From: RGIG1959 sp045651865
GTDB taxonomy: Bacteria; Bacillota; Clostridia; Oscillospirales; Acutalibacteraceae
DNA: 8,657 nucleotides
Assembly (NCBI GenBank): GCA_045651865.1
Contig: JAZRTC010000101.1
Coordinates: forward strand, 1-8,657
Direction: 5' to 3'
Numbering within the stretch: the first letter of the stretch is position 1; every line of letters begins with the position of its first letter. The translations under genes and the position numbers were made by a program. Of the stretch, positions 1-6,392 are shown in pieces. The notes below the pieces were generated by a model. The model worked only from the letters and a program-made list of their open reading frames with translations. It was not told where the DNA came from and made no database searches.

Positions 1-141
1 CTACGGAACGGTGATCCACTATTGGAACGGTATGGTGGTATGTGAGGATGTATGGGGCGACCTGTACTATGTGGAGATGCCAGGGGAATACGCCGCGCTT
101 GGCAGTGCAATCGCGTATGACGATCTGACGCCGATCGAAGC
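1..141. repeat. Left terminal inverted repeat, 141 bp, exact
   Basis: Positions 1-141 are the exact reverse complement of 8517-8657; the first mismatch falls at 142 (A here, C in the other copy). The repeat lies inside the 5' part of two paralogous reading frames that point inward. A length of exactly 141 matches a common de Bruijn k-mer size, so the visible repeat is probably only the k-mer overlap of a longer repeat running outwards. Confidence 0.97.
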
Positions 142-232
142 ATTGGATGCGGATGTTGAGCAAGTGGTGCGCGACGTTCTCGCCTCTGTCCCGCAGGAGC
201 AAATTGAATGGGCAAGAGAGGTGCATATCTGA
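2..232 (+). CDS. Unrecognised small acidic protein, left copy (5'-partial)
   Basis: The frame is open to the left edge (Y-G-T precede a GTG at 11), so the true start may lie outside the window; GTG 11 gives 73 residues. The visible part is acidic and rich in aromatic residues (VWGDLYYVEMPGEYAALG, then SAIAYDDLTPIEAL). I do not recognise a family. It could be the C-terminal part of a larger plasmid protein. The stop TGA (230-232) shares its A with the ATG of the ArdC-like gene, so the two are probably translationally coupled. A second, inverted copy lies at 8411-8656. The two are identical for the first 141 bases, then diverge in DNA while remaining homologous in protein; both contain AREVHI near the end. 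This copy stops right after that motif, while the other adds ELPGE. Confidence 0.6.
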   Translation, partial: YGTVIHYWNGMVVCEDVWGDLYYVEMPGEYAALGSAIAYDDLTPIEALDADVEQVVRDVLASVPQEQIEWAREVHI

Positions 233-2628
233 TGGCGGCAACCTATTTCACTCAAGAAGAACGTGAAGCGTACCGTGATAAGGTACGCCATGAGGCGGAG
301 CAGCGGATTGAAACGCTTGCTACGTCTTGGCAGGATGATCCAAAACAGCTTGCAGAGTATTTGCAGTTTGCAAGCCGTTTTCATCAGTATTCGGCGCGTA
401 ATCAGATGTTGATCTATTCGCAAAATCCTGCGGCGTCGTTTGTGGCATCCTTTAACAGCTTTAAAGATATGGGATATCATATCCTCAAAGGGGAACACGG
501 GATGCAGATCCTTGTTCCTGCGCCTGTTGTGTTTTGGCGAAAAACACCGGTGCATCCGTGGCGTCGGCTTACCGATGCTACTGATGATGAAAAGTTCCAA
601 GTGAAGATTGGGATGTATGAGAGCCGTGAGCAGATGTTTTACAAGGTCGGCACGGTGTTCGATATTACACAGACGACTTGCCCGATCGAGGATTATCCGA
701 AGTTGCTCGGACTTGGGTACAACGACGAGCAACACGCCGCCATCTACCGAGCGTTGAGCGATTACAGCAGTACGCTCGGTATGCCGGTGACGGAAAAGCC
801 GCTTGAAATAGGCTTGCGTGGCTTGTTTTATCACAAAGACCATCATATCGAGGTCAACAGCGTTCTCGGCGATACGCAGAAGCTCTCGACGCTTCTTCAC
901 GAAATGTCCCACGGTATTATGGAACACGATACCGCACCCGATTTTTCGGTTGCACTAAAAGAATTGGAAGCGGATGCGTTATCGATTATGCTTGAGGATC
1001 GCTTTGGTATCGAAATTACCGAGGCGCGGCAACGACATCTTGCCGAACATTTTGAAGCATATATGAGCGAGCTTTCCGAAAAAGGGTTAGAGTTTGATCC
1101 TGCTCAGACCTTTAAACGCGTTCACGACCGCTATGAAAAATGTGAGACGGCGATGGCACGACATTTGGAGGAGCGCGGAATATTACCAACACAGAACCCC
1201 GTTCCGCTGACAGCTGAGGCGGAAACGGGATATCCGCCTACATCGTTTCAATCCGACCATTATTATGTAGATCTCGAAATGAGGAAACTGGAATGGCTTT
1301 ATTATGAGCCGGAAGCCGATCACTTTGTTTCAATGGTCGTGTATGATCCCGATTTTGAGGATGCGGTGCAAGTTGCCGCTGAGGGCGGCGGTACGCCGTG
1401 GGATGCGTTGGAGACACAAGGAAAGCAATATATCTTTGACCGTGGCACAGAAGATTATACGTGGGCGTGGCAAAGAATGAAATCCGAAGCTCCTGTTGCT
1501 CGTTATCAGACACGGGGGAACTTTGAGAAATTGCAAGGAATGTTTGAAACCGATCCCGTGGAGCGTGTGGCATATTACGAACAGCAACCCGATCGGGAGG
1601 TGCGTTCTATCGGGGCGATGTTAGATCCCGAGCGGATTACGGCAGAGGAGTATGCACAGCGTTTAGCGCAGGGACAAAGAGAGTTTCGCAATATTGAGTT
1701 TTACGATCTCAAGATGCCGATGCAGATGGATGGTGTATACAAAGACTGCAGTTTTCACAAGTGTGATTTTACAGGATCGGAGGTTTCGGCGTCTTTTCAG
1801 AATTGTGCTGTATATGAGCCGAAAACAACAGCCGCTATTTTTAAGGGTGCATCTTTTGAGGACAGCAAGATAGGGTGGGCGAGTTTCCGTGATACCGTGT
1901 TTGAGGGGGTAGCTTTCCGCAATACCGATTTTCAAAAGTGTAACGCTATGCGAACGCGGTTTACAGATGTTCAGTTTGACGGCGGTTCGATGGATCGGTT
2001 TCACTTTTATAACGGGATTGCCGCTGAACGCGTGATAGGTCTTGAAACCGTAAAGCTTGGCATCAGCGGTGAAACGGAGAAGATGTCAAAGAAACACGCC
2101 GAAAAAATCCGCGATACTCTTGCACCGTCATTTGCAATCTCTGCCGACGAGCTGGATGCTCTTGCATCGGAATATCCTGCAACGGTAACGGCGGAGGAAT
2201 ACACTCACGCAGTTCGATGGATGGCTGACGCAAACCGTGAACAACTCTCGGACGATGTTCCGCCTTTTACGGCGGGCAACCCGCCTGCCGAGGACACTTA
2301 TAGGCTTGCATCTGCGATTGCGTATGCAAACAATCCCGAGCTTCCGGCGGAATTGCAGAATTTGCAGGCATCGGCGATTACGTATGCTGTTTTGCGTCGG
2401 CACGGTATTCCCGTAGAAACCCCTGTGCTTAACGGGGGCAAGCTCGATCGGGAGAGTGTTCAAAAATTGTTGCAACGCATCCAAAGCGGCGCGGGATATC
2501 TGCAATCACAAGTGAGCGGAGCAATACAACCGACACAGCAAGGACAGGCGCAACAAGCAGAGCAGGTGGTTTCGAGGGAACAACCGTCGATGCAACCGAC
2601 TGAGCCGCCACTTGATCCCGCCGAGTGA
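232..2628 (+). CDS. ArdC/LtrC-like protein: ssDNA-binding N-domain, zinc metallopeptidase, pentapeptide-like repeats
   Basis: 798 residues from the ATG at 232, chosen because it overlaps the upstream stop (TGATG) and has GAGAGG at 215-220. An in-frame ATG at 208 would overlap the upstream gene by 25 bases and is less likely. Residues about 40-105 carry the ArdC-type N-terminal pattern (YSARNQMLIYSQNP, then GYHILKGEHGMQILVPAP). HEMSH at 223-227, with E246 in an ELEADAL segment, is a zincin site as in ImmA/IrrE-like peptidases. Residues about 485-595 show repeated (A/C/S)F-x-x-(C/T/S) strips typical of pentapeptide-repeat beta-helices. The last 40 residues are Gln/Pro-rich and probably disordered. 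ArdC-family proteins on conjugative elements bind ssDNA and can protect incoming DNA from restriction; whether this one does so is inference. No signal peptide is seen, so it is probably cytoplasmic. A hairpin at 2628-2652 begins on its stop codon. Confidence 0.85.
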   Translation: MAATYFTQEEREAYRDKVRHEAEQRIETLATSWQDDPKQLAEYLQFASRFHQYSARNQMLIYSQNPAASFVASFNSFKDMGYHILKGEHGMQILVPAPVVFWRKTPVHPWRRLTDATDDEKFQVKIGMYESREQMFYKVGTVFDITQTTCPIEDYPKLLGLGYNDEQHAAIYRALSDYSSTLGMPVTEKPLEIGLRGLFYHKDHHIEVNSVLGDTQKLSTLLHEMSHGIMEHDTAPDFSVALKELEADALSIMLEDRFGIEITEARQRHLAEHFEAYMSELSEKGLEFDPAQTFKRVHDRYEKCETAMARHLEERGILPTQNPVPLTAEAETGYPPTSFQSDHYYVDLEMRKLEWLYYEPEADHFVSMVVYDPDFEDAVQVAAEGGGTPWDALETQGKQYIFDRGTEDYTWAWQRMKSEAPVARYQTRGNFEKLQGMFETDPVERVAYYEQQPDREVRSIGAMLDPERITAEEYAQRLAQGQREFRNIEFYDLKMPMQMDGVYKDCSFHKCDFTGSEVSASFQNCAVYEPKTTAAIFKGASFEDSKIGWASFRDTVFEGVAFRNTDFQKCNAMRTRFTDVQFDGGSMDRFHFYNGIAAERVIGLETVKLGISGETEKMSKKHAEKIRDTLAPSFAISADELDALASEYPATVTAEEYTHAVRWMADANREQLSDDVPPFTAGNPPAEDTYRLASAIAYANNPELPAELQNLQASAITYAVLRRHGIPVETPVLNGGKLDRESVQKLLQRIQSGAGYLQSQVSGAIQPTQQGQAQQAEQVVSREQPSMQPTEPPLDPAE

Positions 2629-2654
2629 AAAGCGGAACACCCTTCCGCTTTTTC
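2628..2654 (+). terminator. Hairpin terminator or attenuator between ArdC-like gene and coupling protein
   Basis: Arms AAAAGCGGAA (2628-2637) and TTCCGCTTTT (2643-2652) are perfect inverted repeats with loop CACCC, followed by TCTT. It begins on the last base of the ArdC-like stop codon. Only 28 nt separate it from the next ATG, too little for a full promoter, so it probably attenuates read-through into the coupling-protein gene. Hairpins of the same family occur at 6286, 7704 and 8378. Confidence 0.75.
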
Positions 2655-2680
2655 TTCCTACAGGACAGGAGTGATGTGAT

Positions 2681-4642
2681 ATGAAATTTCGGTATGCGTT
2701 GCTAATCGTGTTGTTGACGATCCCGCTGTATGCGATGCTACTCGGGTTGTTGTTTGCTTTGCCGTATGTGGTGATGGAGCAGATCACTGCGTGGGAAGCG
2801 ATGGTAAGCCTTGAGTATGCGTTTGGGATGCGGTGTTTTATCGCCGTTGCGATCGCTGTTGCGGTTACGATGGCGATCGCCATCTCATTTGATAGCAAAA
2901 GCCTTGATAACATCAAAATGCGGACGGCAGGCAACGGTCAGTACGGTACGGCTCGGTGGGCGACGGATAAGGAACGTAAGGATATGTACCCGCATATAGC
3001 GGCGGGAAGTGCTACTAAAAGCGGCGTAGTGATCGAATACGATAAGACGTCCTTTCGTGTCGATGCGTCGGACAACAATCTGATGATCCTTGCGCCTCCG
3101 GGTGCGGGTAAAACCAAAGACTTTTACATCCCGTCGATCATCTATAATTGCCGCGTTAATCGTAATACAAACGGCGCAGGAGCGTCGATGATTATTGTGG
3201 ATGTCAAGGGTGAGGAATACCGCGAAACGGCTGAAATCGCCCGTCAGAGCGGCTATACGGTGCGTTCTCTTGACTATCGCCATCCGTTGACGTCGGATAT
3301 GAACAATATGCTCCACGCGGTCAATCTACAGATTGATCGGATGCGTGCGGCGAAAACAGAGCAGGAGCGCATCCTGCATCGTGCGCGCGCAGAACGCCAC
3401 GCGAAGATCCTTTCATCGGCGATTATGAATACTGCCGAGGTCAAGTCTGCAGGCGGAACAGAGTCCTCGCAGTTTTTTAATACCACCGCCGAGGGATTGA
3501 TAACAGCAATGATTTTGGTTGTCAGCGAATACGGCTTGCCTTCTGAACGACATTTGCCGTCGGTATTCCGCTTGATGATCGAGCTGAACGGACTTGTGCA
3601 ATCCGAGGATATGCAGAGCGATACCGTGCAGAAATCCCGTCTCAAGGAGTTGTTGTCGGTTCTCCCCGAGGACAACCGTGCCAAGCTCTTTGCGGGTGCG
3701 TCGATGAATGCAGACGTGCGTACCTCAATGAATATCTTTTCGTCGGCAATGGCGAAGCTGCTGAACTTCGTTGACAGCGAGCTTGAGCAAATGATATGCG
3801 GTCACAGCGAAGGGTTTTCGCCCGAGGAATTTGTCGAACAGCCGACGATTATTTATTTGGTTGTCCCCGACGAGGACAGCACCCGCCATTTGTTTTCGTC
3901 GCTGTTTATCCGTCAGATGTTGACGGATCTTCTAAGCTATGCCAATGAGCAGGACGACCTCGCCTTACCGCGTAAGGTGCTGTTCTTTTGGGACGAGTTC
4001 GGCAATAGTCCTGCTGTTAAGGATCTTGCAACGCAATTTACGGCTGCGCGTTCACGCGGCATCCGCTTGATAATCGCGTTGCAGTCTCTCGCACAGCTTG
4101 AGGAACGCTACGGTCGATCGGTGGCAAAGATCATCCGTGATGCCACGCAAATGACGATGTTTTCTTTTGTTGCGCCGACGGCGACGGAAACGGCGCAGGA
4201 ATTGTCCCGTGCGCTCGGAAAATTTACGACGCAGGCTGGAAGCCGAAGCAAGGGTGAAAAGAATAGTAGTCAGAGCCGACAGCTCATAGGGCGTGAGCTG
4301 ATGATGCCCGATGAAATAATGCAGTTGCCGATCGGTACATTTGTTGTGATGAAAAGCGGCAGGCATCCAATCAAAACAAACCTCAAGCCGTTTACTATGG
4401 TTTGGAAAGATCTTCCGAAAGCAAACGATCACCGAGAGCCGCGACCGATCCGACCGATCGAAGTTCTCAGCGAGGCGAAGATCATTGCCCGGGCAGGAAA
4501 ATTACCTTTTCGAAAAGGGATGCTCGAAGATCCTCCCGCAATGAGTGATCCGTCACCGTTTGCGGAAGAACAGGACACGGCGTTTGAACCGCCGAAAACA
4601 AAAAAGGGATTCCGCAAAAAGCGGGATCCCAACAGCGAATAA
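2681..4642 (+). CDS. VirD4/TraG-family type IV coupling protein (T4CP)
   Basis: 653 residues, close to the usual length for VirD4/TraG proteins. Start ATG 2681 has AGGAG at 2667-2671 with 9-nt spacing. Two hydrophobic segments (about residues 5-31 and 51-70) anchor it in the inner membrane. The GTARWA motif (89-94) is typical of the family. Walker A is APPGAGKT (138-145, K144); DVKGEEY (174-180) matches the DxKGE element; Walker B is VLFFWDEFGN (433-442, D438/E439); SRGIRLIIALQSLAQLEERYG-type sequence (about 458-478) is the conserved segment after it. The C-terminus (about 590-653) is charged and Lys-rich and may bind the relaxosome. The family is a hexameric ATPase that recruits relaxase-bound DNA to a type IV secretion channel. 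No relaxase, VirB4 or other mating-pair gene is in the window, so partners must be encoded outside it. A strong terminator follows 4 nt after the stop. Confidence 0.95.
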   Translation: MKFRYALLIVLLTIPLYAMLLGLLFALPYVVMEQITAWEAMVSLEYAFGMRCFIAVAIAVAVTMAIAISFDSKSLDNIKMRTAGNGQYGTARWATDKERKDMYPHIAAGSATKSGVVIEYDKTSFRVDASDNNLMILAPPGAGKTKDFYIPSIIYNCRVNRNTNGAGASMIIVDVKGEEYRETAEIARQSGYTVRSLDYRHPLTSDMNNMLHAVNLQIDRMRAAKTEQERILHRARAERHAKILSSAIMNTAEVKSAGGTESSQFFNTTAEGLITAMILVVSEYGLPSERHLPSVFRLMIELNGLVQSEDMQSDTVQKSRLKELLSVLPEDNRAKLFAGASMNADVRTSMNIFSSAMAKLLNFVDSELEQMICGHSEGFSPEEFVEQPTIIYLVVPDEDSTRHLFSSLFIRQMLTDLLSYANEQDDLALPRKVLFFWDEFGNSPAVKDLATQFTAARSRGIRLIIALQSLAQLEERYGRSVAKIIRDATQMTMFSFVAPTATETAQELSRALGKFTTQAGSRSKGEKNSSQSRQLIGRELMMPDEIMQLPIGTFVVMKSGRHPIKTNLKPFTMVWKDLPKANDHREPRPIRPIEVLSEAKIIARAGKLPFRKGMLEDPPAMSDPSPFAEEQDTAFEPPKTKKGFRKKRDPNSE

Positions 4643-4645
4643 AAG

Positions 4646-4680
4646 AAAACACCCGCCTGCTCGAACAGGCGGGTGTTTTT
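4646..4680. terminator. Strong bidirectional intrinsic terminator
   Basis: A perfect 14-bp stem (4646-4659 AAAACACCCGCCTG with 4666-4679) encloses loop CTCGAA. It is followed by T on the + strand, and by a T-rich TTTTCTTTTA tract when read on the - strand, so it should stop transcription from both sides. It ends the coupling-protein transcript and could also end an antisense RNA started near 4738 on the - strand. Confidence 0.93.
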
Positions 4681-4692
4681 GGATCTCATTGA

Positions 4693-4770
4693 CAAAGCGG
4701 AGCAAAAAGCACAGCTTTGTGTGATAAGAATACCCATCACTTGCATCTTATCACACCTTGCTCCGTTTTG
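4693..4770 (+). promoter_or_regulatory. Three-way-junction structure in the rep leader
   Basis: The 78 nt between the terminator and the rep ribosome binding site fold almost completely. The outer 13-bp stem is CAAAGCGGAGCAA (4693-4705) with TTGCTCCGTTTTG (4758-4770), with one G-U pair. Inside it, without a gap, lies a mini-hairpin AAAGC-ACA-GCTTT (4706-4718), then a perfect 11-bp stem GTGTGATAAGA (4719-4729) with TCTTATCACAC (4746-4756) and a 16-nt loop. Only C4757 is unpaired at the junction. It ends 10 nt before the ribosome binding site AAGGAG at 4781. It may be a copy-control leader, a Rep-binding operator, or an origin-type element; the sequence alone does not decide. Confidence 0.7.
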
Positions 4771-4773
4771 CAA
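4745..4773 (-). promoter_or_regulatory. Possible antisense promoter in the rep leader
   Basis: On the - strand TTGCAA (4773-4768) and TAAGAT (4750-4745) are spaced by 17 bp, with TGA before the -10 (extended -10 type). A start near 4738 would give an RNA of about 90 nt that ends at the bidirectional terminator 4646-4680. Each hexamer matches consensus at only 4 of 6 positions, so this is a weak call. Confidence 0.3.
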
Positions 4774-4794
4774 TACCAAAAAGGAGTTTTTACA

Positions 4795-5928
4795 ATGCAA
4801 TTTATTAAAATATCCAAGGAATTACGCAAAGAATTGACTGTCCGCGAGCTGATCCTGTACGGAATGATCGCGGCGTATCTGTCGATCCCCGGCTTTGAAA
4901 CGACACACGGTGGATTTAAGAAAATGCTGAAAACACGCTTGTCAAACGGCAGTTATGTGTTTGATGAAGCGTGGCACGGGCTTCGCCGCAAGGGATATTT
5001 GAAAATGCTCCGTTTCCCGATCGGTGAGTCTAAGTTTGCGTTCCGCTATGAATTGCGCTCGATCGCCGATCTCAAGACGCCTGCCAAGCAATCGCTCACA
5101 GCGTATGCCGGCAGACAGTATCTTGCAAAGCGACACCCGCTGTACACCGAGCCGCGCGTCAATTACTATGTGATCTCGCGCGAAGTGTTGCTTGATCCGC
5201 GCCTGTCCTTGCACGATAAATGGCTGTGGCTTGTGATGTGCGATCAGATGGATCTATTTGAAAAAGGACTGCTCAAGGATCGTAACGGCGCAGGAAAGCG
5301 GTATCTTGTCAAAGAGGACATTCGCCTTGCCACAGGCTTCCGTGCAGGCAATTTTGAACGCGCATGGGGCAATTTGAAGCGTGAGAAGTATTTACATACT
5401 GCTCGCTTTTTTGATCGCCAATACGGTGTGACACGCTTTGAATATACATTGACCGCAAACACGGTCGAGCTACAGATCGACACGCATGTGGATCGCCGCC
5501 GACGTCGTTCCGTGGACGAGAAGCTGCCGCCGATCAGGGAGCACGCCGTCACATCAACACACACGGTAGCGCCGCGCTTATCTCTTGATTATATGGCGAT
5601 TGAGGCGGTCGTGAAAGAAAATATCAACTACGCAGGACTTTTGCAATTCGCAAGAGTGCGTCAGTCGGACGGCTTCTCTTACAGCAAGGGTAATCTCGAT
5701 GCAGTTGTATCGCGTATGGTGGGTGCGATCTGTAGCAAGAAGCGCACCTTGCGCGTAAACGGCGCAGATATGCCCGTAGAGATCGTTCGCGAACGATTGT
5801 TGATATTGGACTCAGAGAATGTTTTGAACGCTCTGAGGGGCATCTGGACGGTCGAGAGCGAGGGTGGCGAGATCGGGAACAAGCGCGCCTATCTGCTGAC
5901 AGCTCTGTTCAACAGCGTCGAGGGCTGA
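4795..5928 (+). CDS. Replication-initiator-like protein: two winged-helix domains plus DUF6017-like C-terminus
   Basis: 377 residues from ATG 4795, chosen for AAGGAG at 4781-4786 with 8-nt spacing; the frame is open upstream, but earlier starts would lie inside the leader structure. Residues 1-88 and 122-219 look like two copies of one winged-helix fold: each starts (F/Y)-hydrophobic-x-IS(K/R)E, has a middle recognition-type helix, then a LxRxxYL-like wing entry (LRRKGYLKM and LKREKYLHT) and a final RYEL / RFEYTL strand. A basic linker (RRRRR, 234-238) follows. Residues about 268-377 (ENINYAGLL, ICSKKRTLRVNGADMPVEIV, NKRAYLLTALFN) match the DUF6017-type C-terminus found on replication initiator A proteins of Bacillota elements. 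It probably binds an origin and recruits the host replisome; the exact origin is not identified. It sits alone between two terminators, so it is a single-gene transcript. Confidence 0.8.
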   Translation: MQFIKISKELRKELTVRELILYGMIAAYLSIPGFETTHGGFKKMLKTRLSNGSYVFDEAWHGLRRKGYLKMLRFPIGESKFAFRYELRSIADLKTPAKQSLTAYAGRQYLAKRHPLYTEPRVNYYVISREVLLDPRLSLHDKWLWLVMCDQMDLFEKGLLKDRNGAGKRYLVKEDIRLATGFRAGNFERAWGNLKREKYLHTARFFDRQYGVTRFEYTLTANTVELQIDTHVDRRRRRSVDEKLPPIREHAVTSTHTVAPRLSLDYMAIEAVVKENINYAGLLQFARVRQSDGFSYSKGNLDAVVSRMVGAICSKKRTLRVNGADMPVEIVRERLLILDSENVLNALRGIWTVESEGGEIGNKRAYLLTALFNSVEG

Positions 5929-5969
5929 TTGAACGGCTGATCGGATCGAAAAAAGCGAGCATTTTCTCC

Positions 5970-5999
5970 AAGGGGCAAGTGCGCCCTTTTTTACTTTTT
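5970..5999 (+). terminator. Probable rep terminator
   Basis: Stem AAGGGGC (5970-5976) with GCCCTTT (5983-5989), one G-U pair, loop AAGTGC, then a T-rich tract TTTACTTTTT. It lies 41 nt after the rep stop. Confidence 0.7.
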
Positions 6000-6041
6000 C
6001 TGCTTTTTGATGGTTAAAACCGCTTTGTATCGCGCTTTTTC

Positions 6042-6083
6042 ACCGCCTCTCGGCCGAGCTTGCAGCTCAGCGAGGCGGTTTTT
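6042..6083 (+). terminator. Second terminator downstream of rep
   Basis: Outer stem ACCGCCTC (6042-6049) with GAGGCGGT (6072-6079), inner stem GAGCT-TGC-AGCTC (6056-6068), followed by TTTT. It acts as a backup terminator or ends an unrecognised short transcript. Confidence 0.75.
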
Positions 6084-6285
6084 GTTATTCTGCCGAGCGT
6101 GTCTATGTAAATCTATTCTTCGTGCAGCGGTTTGTTGCGAACACAACTGAAAATATCAGCCTTTTAGAGATATTATTCCTGTTGTTTACTAACAGATCTG
6201 TCTATCAGAAAAGGTCAAGGGCGTAAAGGAGCGCAGACAACAGATGCGCCGTTCGGCGCGTCTGCGCTGTTGTCCGTTAGGAAGA
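6084..6285. other. Intergenic stretch without a convincing gene
   Basis: No supported reading frame lies between rep and the recombinase. The stretch holds CTGTT-N7-AACAG (6179-6195), the 10-bp palindrome ACAGATCTGT (6192-6201) and the long GC-rich hairpin at 6231-6277. I could not find a convincing promoter pair. It could contain an origin or oriT-like element, but no family match is recognisable. Confidence 0.5.
6231..6277. repeat. Long GC-rich nested inverted repeat with alternative pairings
   Basis: GCGCAGAC (6231-6238) pairs with GTCTGCGC (6259-6266). Alternatively CAGATGCGCC (6241-6250) pairs with GGCGCGTCTG (6255-6264) around a GTTC loop, extended by GACAA/TTGTC over a 5-nt bulge. The two folds are mutually exclusive. 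No T-tract follows directly, so it is not a normal terminator. Confidence 0.6.
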
Positions 6286-6310
6286 AAAAGCGGAAGGGTG
6301 TTCCGCTTTT
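6286..6310. terminator. AAAAGCGGAA-family hairpin, inverted copy of 2628-2652
   Basis: Perfect arms AAAAGCGGAA and TTCCGCTTTT with loop GGGTG. It is the exact reverse complement of the hairpin at 2628-2652, and the match extends leftwards so that 6271-6310 matches 2628-2667 at 38 of 40 positions in inverted orientation. A T-rich tract is present in both directions, so it can terminate either strand and shields the recombinase gene from upstream transcription. Confidence 0.75.
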
Positions 6311-6331
6311 CTTGTGGTCTGATACTATTAT

Positions 6332-6360
6332 TTTTCAAAATCCTTGTTTTCCGACATAAT
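6332..6360 (+). promoter_or_regulatory. Possible promoter of the recombinase gene
   Basis: TTTTCA (6332-6337) and CATAAT (6355-6360) with 17-bp spacing lie upstream of the recombinase start. The -35 is a weak 4 of 6 match and the -10 a 5 of 6 match. A start near 6367 would leave a leader of about 26 nt. Confidence 0.35.
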
Positions 6361-6390
6361 ATCTATGAATAAAAAACAAAGGGGATTTTG
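6336..6390 (+). promoter_or_regulatory. Inverted repeat able to mask the recombinase ribosome binding site
   Basis: CAAAATCC (6336-6343) pairs with GGATTTTG (6383-6390), and TTGTTTT (6344-6350) with AAAACAA (6373-6379), giving a 15-bp stem with a 3-nt bulge at 6380-6382. The ribosome binding site AAAGGGG (6378-6384) lies within the 3' arm. Transcripts entering from upstream would hide it, whereas a transcript from the proposed promoter inside the repeat would lack the 5' arm. The layout resembles the protection of transposase genes from read-through expression. Confidence 0.5.
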
Positions 6391-6392
6391 AA

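Noticed and set aside
67..927. 286-codon open frame on the - strand
   Set aside because: It lies antisense to the ArdC-like gene, whose domains and motifs are clear; its composition (Arg/His/Cys-rich) is that of a reverse-frame shadow and no ribosome binding site precedes it.
2506..2934. 142-codon open frame on the - strand across the ArdC/T4CP junction
   Set aside because: It reads through a terminator hairpin and the reverse of the coupling-protein membrane segments; no start signal.
4689..4728. TTGACA at 4689-4694 as a rep promoter
   Set aside because: The -35 is perfect, but no acceptable -10 lies 16-18 bp downstream (CAGCTT at 17 bp); the nearest TGATAAGAAT is far too distant. The true rep promoter remains unassigned.
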